A DNA stretch of 64,000 nt from Gelatoporia subvermispora B. Taxonomy: Eukaryota; Basidiomycota; Agaricomycetes; Polyporales; Gelatoporiaceae. The stretch spans positions 905,430 through 969,429 of the forward strand of contig KB445805.1 in NCBI GenBank assembly GCA_000320605.2. Reading direction: 5' to 3'. A program made the position numbers and the translations under genes. The notes below the pieces were generated by a model, which had not been told where the DNA came from, ran no database searches, and saw only the letters and a list, made by a program, of their open reading frames with translations. Shown here one piece after another: positions 1 to 15,608 of the stretch (within the stretch, counting starts at the first letter, position 1; the number at the start of each line of letters is the position of its first letter).

Positions 1-1735
1 TTTTCTTGTTCATAAATGTAAATTTGGGACTCGTGATAACCTCTACAGTATACCCAGCTATGTGCCATGGTAGACTTTTTTCGCGTAGCCTCGAGCGAAT
101 GAGCATTATTTCGCGTCGTGTTGTAGCCACAGCCCACCAACGGGACGCGTCGCGGTCTCGTGACTAAGTGCCGGCATGTCGGCACCGCCACGATTGAGAG
201 CGAGGTCAGCGACTTATGAGGACTGCCGGCAGACATTCTACATTATCTATGACAATGGAGGACACTCAGAATGCTCTATGTTGTCTGAAGACATGGTGCT
301 CTTCATAGTATACCGGTGTACACGGACTACGACTTCAACCTGTCTACGACTCTACACCACGACATCTGCTCGTGTCATCATTCCGCATCTCCTGAGATCG
401 CCTCGAGCTTCACTTACTTGAAAATGCCAGTAAATATTAATGGTGGAATATCCCAGCGTAAAGCTCCCTTGGCGGCAGTTACGATATTGACATCTAGCTG
501 AAGTACAATATCCGCTAGTATATACTCCTCCCATTTACTGACAGCCAAGCGGCAGATCTCACGTTCTGAAGATAGCATTGCGCGCATGGGAGATTGAGCG
601 TCGTCCTACAATTGTATGAGGGCGACTGAAAAACAGGCCTTCGCTGAGAGGCAAGGCACCGAACAGTCTGCAGGTTCAAAGGTACCTCCGCTACGCTTCG
701 CTCCTTGAAGTAGGATTAATTGACTCGTCAAATATTCGGACTGTCCTATAAGACATGTTGAGCGTAATGCCTGGCGTTTTCAAGTAGAACTGCTTACAGA
801 CAACGATCAAACAACCGAGCGTGCGAGAGACAAGCCGCACGGTGCAGGTGACAGGTGGCATACCAGCCACAGACGCGTCGGGATCTCGTGACCCGACTGT
901 GGCATCTCGGCACGAGCAGGGCGACACGCCGACAAGGGCGAAGTGCATGGAATGTCCAAGTCAAAGCCTAAGAGAAGGGGGAGTCCTCATCTTCATACTA
1001 TGGTTTCCTTGTCCGACGGGCGACCTCTTCTGCGTTCCTCGAGTCGGGCCGTGAGCTTGCTTTGTTAGCGCGTCATTGAACGCAGAGCATTTGGACTCCT
1101 TCGCCCTCGCAGCAACAACGGCGTAATCATAAAGTAGCACAATCCATTCCACGCCAGGCGCTCTTCATGTCTTGAGCCTTGATGATATTTTGACCGGCTC
1201 TCAGACTCGGAGGAAGCACACATAATGAGCGAGCACGTTGTCTCTTGATGAGCTCGCGATGTCACGCAAATCTGGGCCTTGAAGTTCGTGCTGCCAGAGG
1301 CGGCTCTTGATATGTGCGCCAAACATTAACGTCTTGGCCCACAGTAGATTCTCCGACATTGAGCGGGTAGGACTTGAGCGTTCGGACAAATCACACCGAT
1401 TGATGCAACTTGCTGCAGCTTTGAGTACTTGACGGGCGAGTCTTGTTGGAACTTGAATGAAAACTGTCGCAGGGTTGAGCACTACACGCGGCAAGATAGC
1501 AGACCGTGGAGTGGGAATAGTCCGAACAATGCCTCCACGACTTGAAGACGGGCGTTAGGGTCTTTGGACCCTTCTTGTTGGCTTGACGCATGGCTCGTTG
1601 GTCAGAACGCCCGGGCAGGTGTCCGAACAATGCATCCCGCAACACAGGCCGATACTATAGAATAACAGAACCACGCTCAAGAGAAGCATGCGCAGGCATA
1701 CGTTACGTCAAAATTGGAGTAATATGAGCAGATTA
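1..1735. other. Region without a supportable gene
   Basis: Several short open frames occur on both strands (for example around 1201-1494 and 1391-1645 minus), but none shows a recognisable domain, and they do not join into a convincing spliced gene. Two stretches near 138-185 and 858-905 share a GACGCGTCG..TCTCGTGAC pattern followed by a CGGCAC, which looks like an old direct duplication. I see no RNA gene or mobile element here. The downstream end of the FHA-kinase gene begins at 1736. Confidence 0.4.
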
Positions 1736-3912
<2,177 letters not shown>

Positions 3913-4485
3913 CAGGAGGGGGATGAAGAGGGGAAAAGATCTGGGGTAGTGATACGGAGGATGGCGGTTGATAACGATCTGTTAAATCGAGGATAGCGAT
4001 ACATAGTGATGGACCGCCTCATGGAACGGGGGTGCGCCAAGCGCAACAGTAGAGCTACATTGAAAACTGTTAGATACTATAAAAGGCGAATCACAACTCC
4101 CGATCTTCGCTGAGTTTACTCCCGTCGCGATCGCATCACATCGCGCCCACCCAACCAAGCAGGCGCACAATAATACAGCTTCCGACTAAGTACGTGACTT
4201 CTATCTCCGGATCCCTTCCTCACCTGAGCATCTCATTTTCGGACACAACGCTCATTGTTTTTGTCATTGTATCTGCAAAAATGACACTAGTTCATATCAG
4301 TCTCTCTAACAACCGTCATGCCCGTTGTACCGCCGATTCATTGCAACATTGATTGTCTCACACCATACCCTCGGTCACCTCTTTCCTGACAGCGACTGGT
4401 GGCATAGGATCTATCACAGCTACAAGGGTTCTATTGAGACAGGACAAGATATCGGCTAGTACAATTAACATGTGAGCTGCTGGAT

Positions 4486-7400
4486 CTATAGCGTTGCACC
4501 TAGCCCAAGCTTCGTCTTCTTGATGACAGCTGTTAGTGGAGCGTCCAGCCCGCCCGACAGGCCAATACGGTCGCCTTCTGCCCACCCCATGGCCGCGAGC
4601 ATCTTGAACCCAACGTTCGACTCTCCAATCTTGGGTGCCGCCTACCCACCACATTGATGTTAGTCCGATGCTCCGTAGACACGAGGCGCAGACATACCTT
4701 GCCGACCACCTCGCCTTCCCGGTGCTGCGGCAGCGCGACGCCCTTGCCCTTCCCCCGGCCGCGGTCCCAGTCCGGCGCAATCCAGCTGGGGTCCGCCTCC
4801 TTCAATATCCGCCGCACCTTCTTCTCGTTGATCCCAATCCCGCTCCGCGTCATCTTGATCAACGTCGTGTAGCGCGTTGCACCGCTGCCCTTGCTCTGGC
4901 TCTTCAGGTTGAACGCGCTCGCGAGCTCGTGGATCCGCTTGCGCATCTCCTTGCTTGCCGGCGGCAGCACCATCGTCTCGCGCCCGCCCACGTCGTCCAA
5001 AAACCGCCGGATCTGCTGCTCGAGCGTGACCAGGTTGGTCACGCGGTTCGGGAGGTCCGCCGACGGGTCCAGACGTGCTGCGGCGAGCATCGCCTTGCGG
5101 CCCTTCTTCCCGCCCTTGTGCTCGGCAAGGGGGTCTGCCGCGAGCTCGAGACGTGCTTGAGCGCGCAAGCGCTTGTTCTCTGCCTTCTTCTGTCGGTCGC
5201 GCTCCCATTGCTCCCGCAGCTCGGGAGGGATGTCCTTGTCCTTCATCCGTTCTGGAGGATGTCATGTGAATAATCTAGGGCAAAGAACCCGTCTAATGAT
5301 AATACTTACTCGCTGGGCTCATCATCTCCTCATACATGTCATGGTCAAACTCGCCGTTCCGGACAGAGCGGAATAGCTTCTTCCTCTGTTTCCTTGTCTT
5401 ACCGTTGCCGAGGAGGATGTCCGCATTGTCGTCCAGAAGCTCCTTTGAGATGAGTTAGTATGAACCCGGAACCGAGGAATACCGAGGACCTACCTCGAGG
5501 CTAGCGATGAAGTCGTCGTCTTCATCTGCCCAGGTAATATGCACGGACATTGCCTCGTCGCTCGAGTCGTCCTGCTCCTCCACGGCCGGACGTTTACCCT
5601 CTGCTTTTTTGCGCATTCTCTCTAACCGCGCCTGGAATCCCCTCCTTGGTGACTCGTCATCATCGTCCGAGGATCCCTCTTCCCCTTCCTCGTCTTCATC
5701 TGACGTGTCGTTCACAGATCCATCGTCCTCCGCAATCAAAGTCCGCTCCTGGGTGCCCAGTATCCGCTCCACCTCCTCGTCATCATCTTCGCTGTTTTCT
5801 TCATCATCCTCATCCTCACCCTCTTCTTCACTTTCTTCACTCTGCCCGGTTCCCGCACCTCCTCGCGTGGCCTCCTCGTCCTCTCTCCTAATTCGCTCCG
5901 CATCCGCCAGATCGTCCATCGTGACATGCCTCGACCCACCCGCACTCATGCCCTTCACGAAGCTGCGCATCGCGTCGAAGTCAATATCCGCATCCAGGTC
6001 CATCGCGCCCACTCCATTTGACAGCTCCTCCTCGTCCCTGTCCCCTGCATTCGCTGCCCCCTTCTCGCCCGAGTCGGAGTCGGAATCACCCCAGTCGACG
6101 TCTGAGTCTCCCCTCCGCTGCTCCTTTGCGCGCGGGTCGCGCGCACGGCCGCCACGTAAGACAGCCTCGTCGCGCGCTGCGCCGAGCAGCCCGAACGACC
6201 CGAGCGGCCGCCGCCGCACGCCGCGCCGCTTGAGTGCGCGCGCGCTGCCCGCGGGGACGAGCTTGCGCGCGGGGCGCCGCGGCGTAGTACCGAATGAGAA
6301 GGAGATCGAAGAAAAGGCGGGTGCGGGCGGGGCAGAGGAGGATGGCGGTTCAAGCGGGCTCAGAGCGGTGGATGGACCGGGGATGGGTAAGGGGGTGGAG
6401 AGAGATGTGCCGCCGAGGATGGACGTCTGAGGGAGGGTGACGAGGGCGGAAGTCTTGGGGTCTGTAGCGGACGTTGCGCGGCCTGAGCGCGGGTGCGGTG
6501 CGACGTAGACGATCACCTCGTCCTGCTCTTCTTCTCCGCCGAGCACGCCCTCTACGCGATCCACCGCGATACGGTCAGTGTCCGGTTTGACTGTTGGAGC
6601 CGAGGGTGTTGTATCGATGTAGAAGCCGGTAAATTTCTCTTCGACAGTGCTGATATCGACGTCTGTCTGCATCTGTTCTTGGTGCACTGCCGTCTCTGTA
6701 GTGGAATGAGAACTTGTAGTAGTAGGTGTGGTGGTGGTAGCTGCGGCTGCATCGACCTCTGCCTGTACCTTGCCCATATCCGCGAAATCGATTTCTTCCA
6801 GCTTCTCAGAAGCAGCTGTAGCATTTGTAACGGTTGAGGCAGTAGCAGCGGCGTCGACTTCGGCCTGTACTTTGCCTATCTCTGCGAAGTCGATCTCTTC
6901 CAATGTCTCTGTGTCCGCGGTGGTCGTAATAGTTGTGGCGGCCAACGAGATAGCGGTTGCGGTATTCTCCTTGGTCGCGGTAACTGTTGCCGCTGCAGCG
7001 TCAACCTCTGCCTGGATTTTGCTCAAATCCGCAAAGTCGATCTCCTCAAGTTCTTCGCTAAAAGACTCTCTTTCTGCTTCTTCAGCTTCTTCAGCTTCTT
7101 CAGCTTGTCTTCCACTGAAGATGCTTGCTACTTTGTCTGCTGTAGGAACGTGGCTCTCTTCATCGTCGGCTGCAGCCATCAAGCTCAGACCCCCGCAAAC
7201 GACATGTAGTAATGGAATGATAATATCTCACCAGCAGATTCCACGACAGGCTGCAGTATCTCCTCTTCTTCTTGAAAGAGTATCGCAGTATGTACTGACC
7301 GTACGAAAATGACGGGCCTGAGATACGGGCGATCTTGATACAGTAGCTTGGATAGTGGCGCCCCTGATCGCAGCATCGAGGACATGTTCCTGCCCCCGCG

Positions 7401-7860
7401 TCCACGATTGCGGGGGTCGTAATCTGAGTCGCCCCGACCTCGGCCCCGTCCACGAGCGTTCATCCCTCTCGGTGGCGTGTCGAAGCCTCGCCAGGGCGTA
7501 GTACCACGGCGTGGGGATGCAAATCCGCTCTCATACGGCGAGCCGTTCCCTCTCCCTCGTCCTCGCCCGCGAGGGGTGTCCGTGCCCCGAGCCGGAGGCG
7601 GGTTGCCTGGCGAGAAACTGTAATCAGCGACCGCCCACGGCAGCGAGCGTGCGCGGGGGTCTTACAGGGCACGTAGAGAGCAAAGGGGACATACCGTCGG
7701 GCCACTGCTGGATCGGAAAATCGAACTCGTCCATGGGCACGTAGCCGCCCCGCCCGCGACCTCGTCCCCGCCCTCGTCCGCCTCCCCGCCCTCGAGGCGG
7801 TCCACCTCGCGCGGGCGCACCGCGGAAGTCTCCTCGTGCACGACTGCCTCCTCTGGCCAT
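4486..7860 (-). CDS. SQS1: SQS1-like G-patch and R3H domain RNA-processing protein
   Basis: This roughly 1000-residue protein is read over about six exons. It starts with an RGG-rich region (from 7860) that binds RNA. A long acidic Ser/Asp/Glu middle part (5455-7182) contains three near-identical short repeats with the core EEIDFA..KVQAEVDAAA. Next come a Lys-rich helix, an R3H domain (RKRIHELASAFNLKSQSKG) that binds single-stranded nucleic acid, and a C-terminal G-patch (MGWAEGDRIGLSGGL..PL) ending KLGLGATL. In yeast Sqs1/Pfa1 the G-patch recruits and activates the DEAH helicase Prp43 in splicing and ribosome biogenesis. The last intron (about 4642-4695) separates GEVVGK from the exon that opens with APKIGES. 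The stop is at 4486-4488. It shares a roughly 270-bp upstream region with USE1, transcribed the opposite way. Domain order and size fit the family well. Confidence 0.88.
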
Positions 7861-8132
7861 AAATCGAATGGTATGTGGTTCTATAAGCTATGTGGGGGTC
7901 TAATATGGGTCAATGTGGGCAGAGAGGCGTCCAGAGTGAAGATAATGAGGATGAGGAAGAATGACTGCTATAGCAGAGCGGGTCCGAGAAAGGCAACCCC
8001 GGCGCTTCTGACTCGCTCGTCAGCGGCCCGGCGCCTTTGCTGCTGCCTGTCTGTCTCCTCGCCGCCACCGCACCCTGGTCCTCCACGTACAAGATACACT
8101 GGCGACAGCTTCGACTTTCTGATTTTGTGGAC

Positions 8133-9122
8133 ATGAGCTTCAGCAACAATGCAGAGCAGTTACAACACGATAGGGTCAACTTGCAGCAGCTGGTGAGAAG
8201 GCTGGAGAAGACAGTTGCATCTGAGGACTGGGCGACCGACGACGCTGCACGTCCGGCGTGGATCAAAACGCGGGTAGCGCTCCAGGTATGTTGTGTCGTC
8301 CTTTACCCGCGAGTGACGAGCTTATAATGCAGAGATCTTATGCATCTCTATAGAAACTCAAGTATGCAAGACGTCTACTGAGGAATGTTGAACTGTATGA
8401 GGTCGACGCGGAGGCAACGAGTCGGTACGAGCTCCTACGGAGCACCCTTGACCGGCTCGAAAATGTGGTACTAGAGGTGGACAAGGTGCGCACAGAGTCC
8501 TTCTCCTGTGTGAGCCTATACTGAACTACTCTTGTAGCGAGTTGCGCCGAAGGTAGTCCGACCAGAGCCGATACTCCCAACGCTTCCCGTCCCAATCTCT
8601 CGTGCTGTCGAGCCGCCAGCTCCGTCGCCAGCCCCCGCCCCCGAATCGCCAGGGGGTGCCGCCTCTCCCGCCGCCGACGAGTCGCTCGCTTCCATCTCCG
8701 CGCAAGATCTGCTTCTTGGCTCCGACCCCTCACCCACACGCCCTGCCCCCGTACCCAGCGCATCCAGCTCGACGCTACTCCCCTCAACTCTCCCAAAGTT
8801 CGCGGACAAGTCTGCCTCCGCCGCCCCTGCGCTGCAGAATTCGGCCGCACTGCACGAGGAGCTCTCCGCTCAGCTCGCGCAGATGACCGCGCAGCTGAAG
8901 CGTAACACGCTCCATTTCTCCAGCGCGCTCGAGAACGATAAGGCCTTCCTGGAGGGCACGCAGGAGAAGCTGGAGAAGAACTACGACGTGATGACGAAGG
9001 AGCGGGTGCGCCTGCGGGATCATCGATCGAAGAGCTGGGGCACGACGTGGATCGTGATGCTCAGCGTGATCGTAGCGGCCGTGGGGTTTGTGCTGACATT
9101 CTTCGTGATTCGTCTTACTTGA
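8133..9122 (+). CDS. USE1: USE1-like SNARE of Golgi-to-ER retrograde transport
   Basis: This protein of about 290 residues is made from three exons (8133-8285, about 8356-8490, about 8539-9122). The N-terminal helical part (LQQLVRRLEKTV) and the next exon (KYARRLL..ELYEVDAEA) are followed by a Pro/Ser-rich linker. The SNARE helix starts near LHEELSAQLAQMTAQLKRN and continues through SALENDKAFLEGTQEKLEKNY. The C-terminus is one hydrophobic anchor (WIVMLSVIVAAVGFVLTFFV) with a short lumenal tail. This is the tail-anchored architecture of Use1, which pairs with Ufe1, Sec20 and Sec22 for COPI vesicle fusion at the ER. The start Met is the first in frame, and both introns have clear GT-AG ends. 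Confidence 0.9.
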
Positions 9123-9258
9123 TGTTTGGATCTCCGTCATCCTTGCATCCGGACTCCCGGACGTTCATTGTGTATGCAGGATCATATATAACGCACGGAT
9201 GTGCAGGAACTCTTCACGTCCATGCTGGCGGGTAACAAGATACTCTCATGAAACCCGA

Positions 9259-9930
9259 CTACGCTCGGATGCCTAAGAACATGCCAAGCTTTGAGTACCA
9301 GGGCAAATCTTGATAACCAGTCATCCCTTGTACCCTCTCTTCCGGGATCTCAAGTATTGTGCCGCCCTGGATGTCTAGAGCGCCGTCTGCCACCGAAACC
9401 TCATACATGACCTGTGTCGTACAAGTTCAGTGCTACCAATCGATTCAGCGCTGACGTTCCGCGAAAAGCACGTACACCCTGGTCTGTCTTCCTCACGTTC
9501 GCAATCACTCCGACAACGTCCGGTGCCCCATCGTCCGAGGATATGTTGACTTCGTCCCCGACCTACGAGATGCATGCCATGCAATGAATGCAGAATTCGC
9601 AAGTCTTCGAGATCCATACCTTGTACTTCATTCTAGAGAGGCCGAACATGAGCGGTACTACACGGTATGTGTGTGATGGCCGAGCAGAAGAAAGCTGGAC
9701 GTGATCGAGCTTCCGAGAATGACCGCTGCCCGGTTTGTCTCGCGCCAGTGACTTCGCAGTAACATACACGCGCTTGACGTGAGGCTGGAGCCTGGAGAGG
9801 AGCACCCACGAGGGCCGGATGAAGCCGGTACGGGGACTATGTATTGACGATGCTGCTCCGTTGTTCTGCGCATGCCCGTGCGCGTTAGATACAGTCTGCG
9901 GAAAGTCCTCGAGCGTGAAGAGACCCGGAT
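9259..9930 (-). CDS. Small conserved-looking protein of unknown function
   Basis: Three exons can be joined. One runs upstream of about 9619 and ends RMKYK before GTATGG. The second is about 9482-9563 (VGDEVNISSDDGAP..). The last ends WYSKLGMFLGIRA with a stop at 9259-9261. The middle segment VGDEVNI..VVGVIANVRKTDQ reads like a small beta-barrel, of a kind seen in chromatin or RNA-binding modules, but I do not recognise the family. The 5' end is uncertain: an in-frame stop lies just upstream of LLDPGLFTLEDFPQ (near 9940), so a further intron and an upstream exon are likely. The gene runs head to head with the FHA-kinase at 10418. Consistent reading frames across two introns make it more likely real than chance. 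Confidence 0.55.
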
Positions 9931-10417
9931 CCAGAAGGCTTCACAGAGGACTTCGAGATTTTGCCTGAGCAACTTGGTGCCTCCTTGAATTCAGACGCGG
10001 AATCAAGTCAAGCATTCTAATCGCATGTTAGAACGAAAGTTCTCCGTGCGCTCTGGCATTCGGCGACTATTAGGCGTGTGGGTGCGCGAAAGAGACCGTC
10101 GCGTGGCTGAGCGGGAGCAAACTCAGCGAAGGTGATCGAGTGTGGGGGCACGATTTGCCATCTACAGTACTTATGGACATTAGCGCCCTCCCCGCACTGC
10201 TTGACCAAGTACGGCCAAACTTACCAAAGTCGTTACTCACAACAACTCTGAAGTGCTCCGGTTTGCTCCATCCTTGACCCGTCTCTTGTTGCTGACGCTC
10301 GCTTGGTTGGGCCTTTGCGCCTGATGTTGAACTTGCTCTCGTCTGCGCCTTATCCTTTGCGGCACATTATCTATCACTAGACACGGCCACGCTACTATTC
10401 GTCCACCGCGTCGCGTC

Positions 10418-12693
<2,276 letters not shown>

Positions 12694-12779
12694 CGACTGC
12701 CATCCCTTTCCGGCCAGTTTAGATCTTATATAGCGCGATCCAGAACTTTTGCTTTACTTTTGCTTTGCCACGCTTGAGG

Positions 12780-14340
12780 ATCGAATGTATATACATCGGA
12801 ATCCCCGACCACTGGAACATGCTGTTCTTGTGCGGAGGATTGTCGTCCGAGGAAAGCATGATGTTTCCAACACTGATGTCCCGGTGCAAGATTCCTTGAT
12901 CGCAGAGAAATTTGTGCCCTAGTGCAAATCTGTCAGCAGAGTCTACAGTGATGTTGAGTGAAATTTACCCCGCAAAGCCGCACGTACGCCCATGACCAAC
13001 TCGAGTTCCGACCGAGCCTTGAAAAGCAACCGACCGACAGGGTATATAAATACTCGATGCAGGGTCGCATGCTTCGCAGATTTTATGTTCCCTGTGCCAC
13101 GGAGAGAAGCTGTGCTGATGGCGTTGCTTGTCACCGAGAACTGTACATCAGCTCCATCCATCGAAACGCGCGACGCCGGGGTGTTCACCCTCGATTAGCT
13201 GATATATCCCTGACTCGGGCGTGCGTGTACCACTATGCCAAGCGTTCTTCATAACCCTGAGATCGAGTAAAGCCTTGCTGCGTACTTTCCATACAAGTGT
13301 GCCGCGGCCGAACAGAGAGAGAGAAATCCAGATTGAAGTACCAACGGTCACCCATCGCCTGCTGTCAAGGCCGCCTAGGGAAACCTCATACATTGGCTCG
13401 CCTGGAACATATTCGTCGATGGGAAGACCGTTCGCGTACAGCTTGGCAAGCCACAGCTCGCACTGCATCTTGTTCAGTTGAGCCACGGTGGGTCCCGGCC
13501 AAGCTGTCCCGGCGTCGCGTTAGTTCTGATGCAGCGGACGACGCGGATAAAGATGACGAAGTCGTCCTAGATGTGGTAGCTCGGCGAGAAGCGCACGCCA
13601 GCGCGGTCATAGATCCCGACGCAGAACTCATTTCCGTAGATGAGCAGACCGACAGAGAAGAGCTGGAAAGGGCGGCCAGACATGTGTAGACGAGCAAAGT
13701 TCGCAGTATGTACGACTATCTCCTTTGGAGTTGTGTTTCTGTCCGATTGTGGACGGTCGAAGTATGGGCTTTGACTTCGCACCAGCCATGTCTGTCCTGC
13801 CAGCGATTTGTGGGGGCTCTGAAGAATTTCGTGGAGACGGTCGTAAAATCAGGCTTGTTCGATGGACAGCCCCAAGAATCAGACTTCTCGATGATTAGTC
13901 GCATGTTGCTAGATTGGCTTAATCGCACTCCTGCGGTGTTTCCATATTTGTCCTCGAGGAGTTCGATGAACTCGAAGATACGGCTCTGGAAGAGATTGAT
14001 ATGAAAATTGCGTTCAGATATCAAGATCATCACACACCAAATGCGGATACATCACCGTCTCCTGCTTGCTTGAATCTGCTGTGATGCGCATCAACTCTGT
14101 CTTCGCTGATTGAAGTTCATCGTCCTGACTGAACAGTATATTGGCTGCCTCGACAAAGTCTTCCTCCACTTCGTACATGCGCAGATGTGCGAAGGCGAAA
14201 GGATCGTCCCACTCGACATTTTCGATTAATTCAGCTTTGACGGCAGTACGACTCGACTCTGTATGAGTAGCATAGCCCAGATCAGGGTCTCCAGTAGGTC
14301 TAACCATCTGAGAGAAGTGGTGAGGGGTGGGAGGCTTCGT
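12780..14340 (-). pseudogene. FunK1 fungal-type protein kinase pseudogene (copy A)
   Basis: The sequence matches intact FunK1 neighbours from the DPDLGYATHTESSR region through GRPFQLFSVGLLIYGN and LRVMKNAWHSGTRTPES to the catalytic loop ILHRDISVGNIMLSSDD. It carries several breaks. The reading frame shifts near 13765 (between CEVK and FDRPQSDR). A stop replaces the Trp of the conserved SPSYHIWDDF at about 13567. A second frameshift lies near 13150, between HPGVARFDG and GADV. After the catalytic loop the sequence leaves the family: the GAEGFLMDLELA segment and the whole C-terminal exon are missing. The 3' boundary lies about 90 bases beyond the end of the FHA-kinase gene. It also lacks the common promoter module of the intact copies. 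Confidence 0.85.
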
Positions 14341-14639
14341 GTGGGTTATTGCACCGAGGTCAGGGTGCGAGTCATCCACATACAAACATGGTCGTCTATT
14401 GCCAGTATGTGACCGATAGCGTTCGACAGGTAAGCAGAAGTTTGATAACGATGAGGAACCACTTGCGGGGGAAGAGCTGTCTGAAAGTTTGAGAGATTCT
14501 ATATGCACTCTGTGGGAAGCCGTGGCTGAAGAACTGGGGGTCGGGAAGTCGATGGACCTGTGGCCGAGGCTCACCAGCACTGTCGAAGGCGGACTGACAA
14601 AAGTGGGAAGCTTCTTTTACCTTCTACATTACATCACAT

Positions 14640-15480
14640 GACCACATCCATTGATAGATGGTCTTTGTGCCATTATAATGCCAATTGGCTTCCAGATGAA
14701 GGTATAAATGTGGGTTACTTCAGTAGTGTATACGAGGCATCTGTACGAGGCGCAAGTTTATGACCCTCCGGAAAATTCAGAAGGATTTCTCATGGGTCTC
14801 AAGCTCGCTTGATACGGTGCTCTTGAACTTGAGTCAAAAATTCTGGGACCAGTACATGGGCATGCAGGCCTGGTGCTGCATGATTTTCAGGTGAGGCATT
14901 TCCGCTGGGATGTGGACTTTACTGAACAGGATGCACTTATGGCGATCAGCGCTCCCTTCAAGTTCGGGTGAACGTACAAGGTTTGTTCTCTGTGACACAC
15001 GACATATCGCAATTTGTGGCCATCAAATTATCAAAATTGATGGCTGAGAGCGCACTGACCGCCATGCGGCAGCGCAACCGCGAGGTTGACTTGCGGGCGG
15101 CGGAACGTCAAACTTGCCAGGTCATCGAATCGTTCATTTGAGTGCTGATTCACAGTCAGATCCCCGGTGAATCGTCCGAGCTTGAACGATGACTCAGCTA
15201 ATAGTTCAGCACATCAGCACTTCAAGAATCAAGAACAATTTCACCAAGTACTTCAGGAGATCCAATCCGAGCGACTTCCATCTTTTCGACGTAATAGCGG
15301 TCACCATCAGCTTAGAGTATCATACGGCATCACCTGGATTAATTCAGCGGTCTGATAAGTGACCCGATCAACGCTCTTGACCATCACTTGAGATAGAGGA
15401 GAGAAACTATTTCCTCGGGCTGCTGTACTCGGTACTCTTGACGTTACGATTGACCAGCTCTCGAGTCTCGTAACAATTTA
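14640..15480 (+). pseudogene. Deeply decayed FunK1 kinase relic (C-terminal half)
   Basis: There is no long frame, but translated pieces follow FunK1 in order on the plus strand. DEGINVGYFSS matches RDISVGNIMLSS. DPPENSEGFLMGLKLA matches DPPEGAEGFLMDLELA. VRHFRWDVDFTEQDA matches the KHSRWDVDLTKRGA segment. ISQFVAIKL..VIESFI then stop matches LQFMAVELL..VESFIWVL. NNFTKYFRRSNPSD matches the FTQYFGRSNPS segment, and AAVLGTLDVTIDQLSS matches the final AAVLGALDVAIRRLS. The HRD triplet is already lost (PDE), and stops and frame changes are frequent. The first two exons are absent. It runs the opposite way to copy A, with its broken end facing that copy's 5' end. Confidence 0.75.
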
Positions 15481-15608
15481 TCTCAGGGACAAGGTTACTA
15501 AATCTGTCCAACCGCAGAAATCGAAAGTACGCACAACAATAGGTATGTTCGTATACGTATATAACTACTAGTCTTTGTCATCGGGTAAAATACCGACAAA
15601 CATCTGCA

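Noticed and set aside
1201..1645. Two overlapping minus-strand frames as a gene
   Set aside because: No recognised domain, frames do not join with GT-AG, and there is no paralog elsewhere in the window.
5507..6430. Long Ser-rich open frame on the plus strand
   Set aside because: It is the antisense shadow of the acidic low-complexity region of SQS1; the minus strand has the domains and splice joints.
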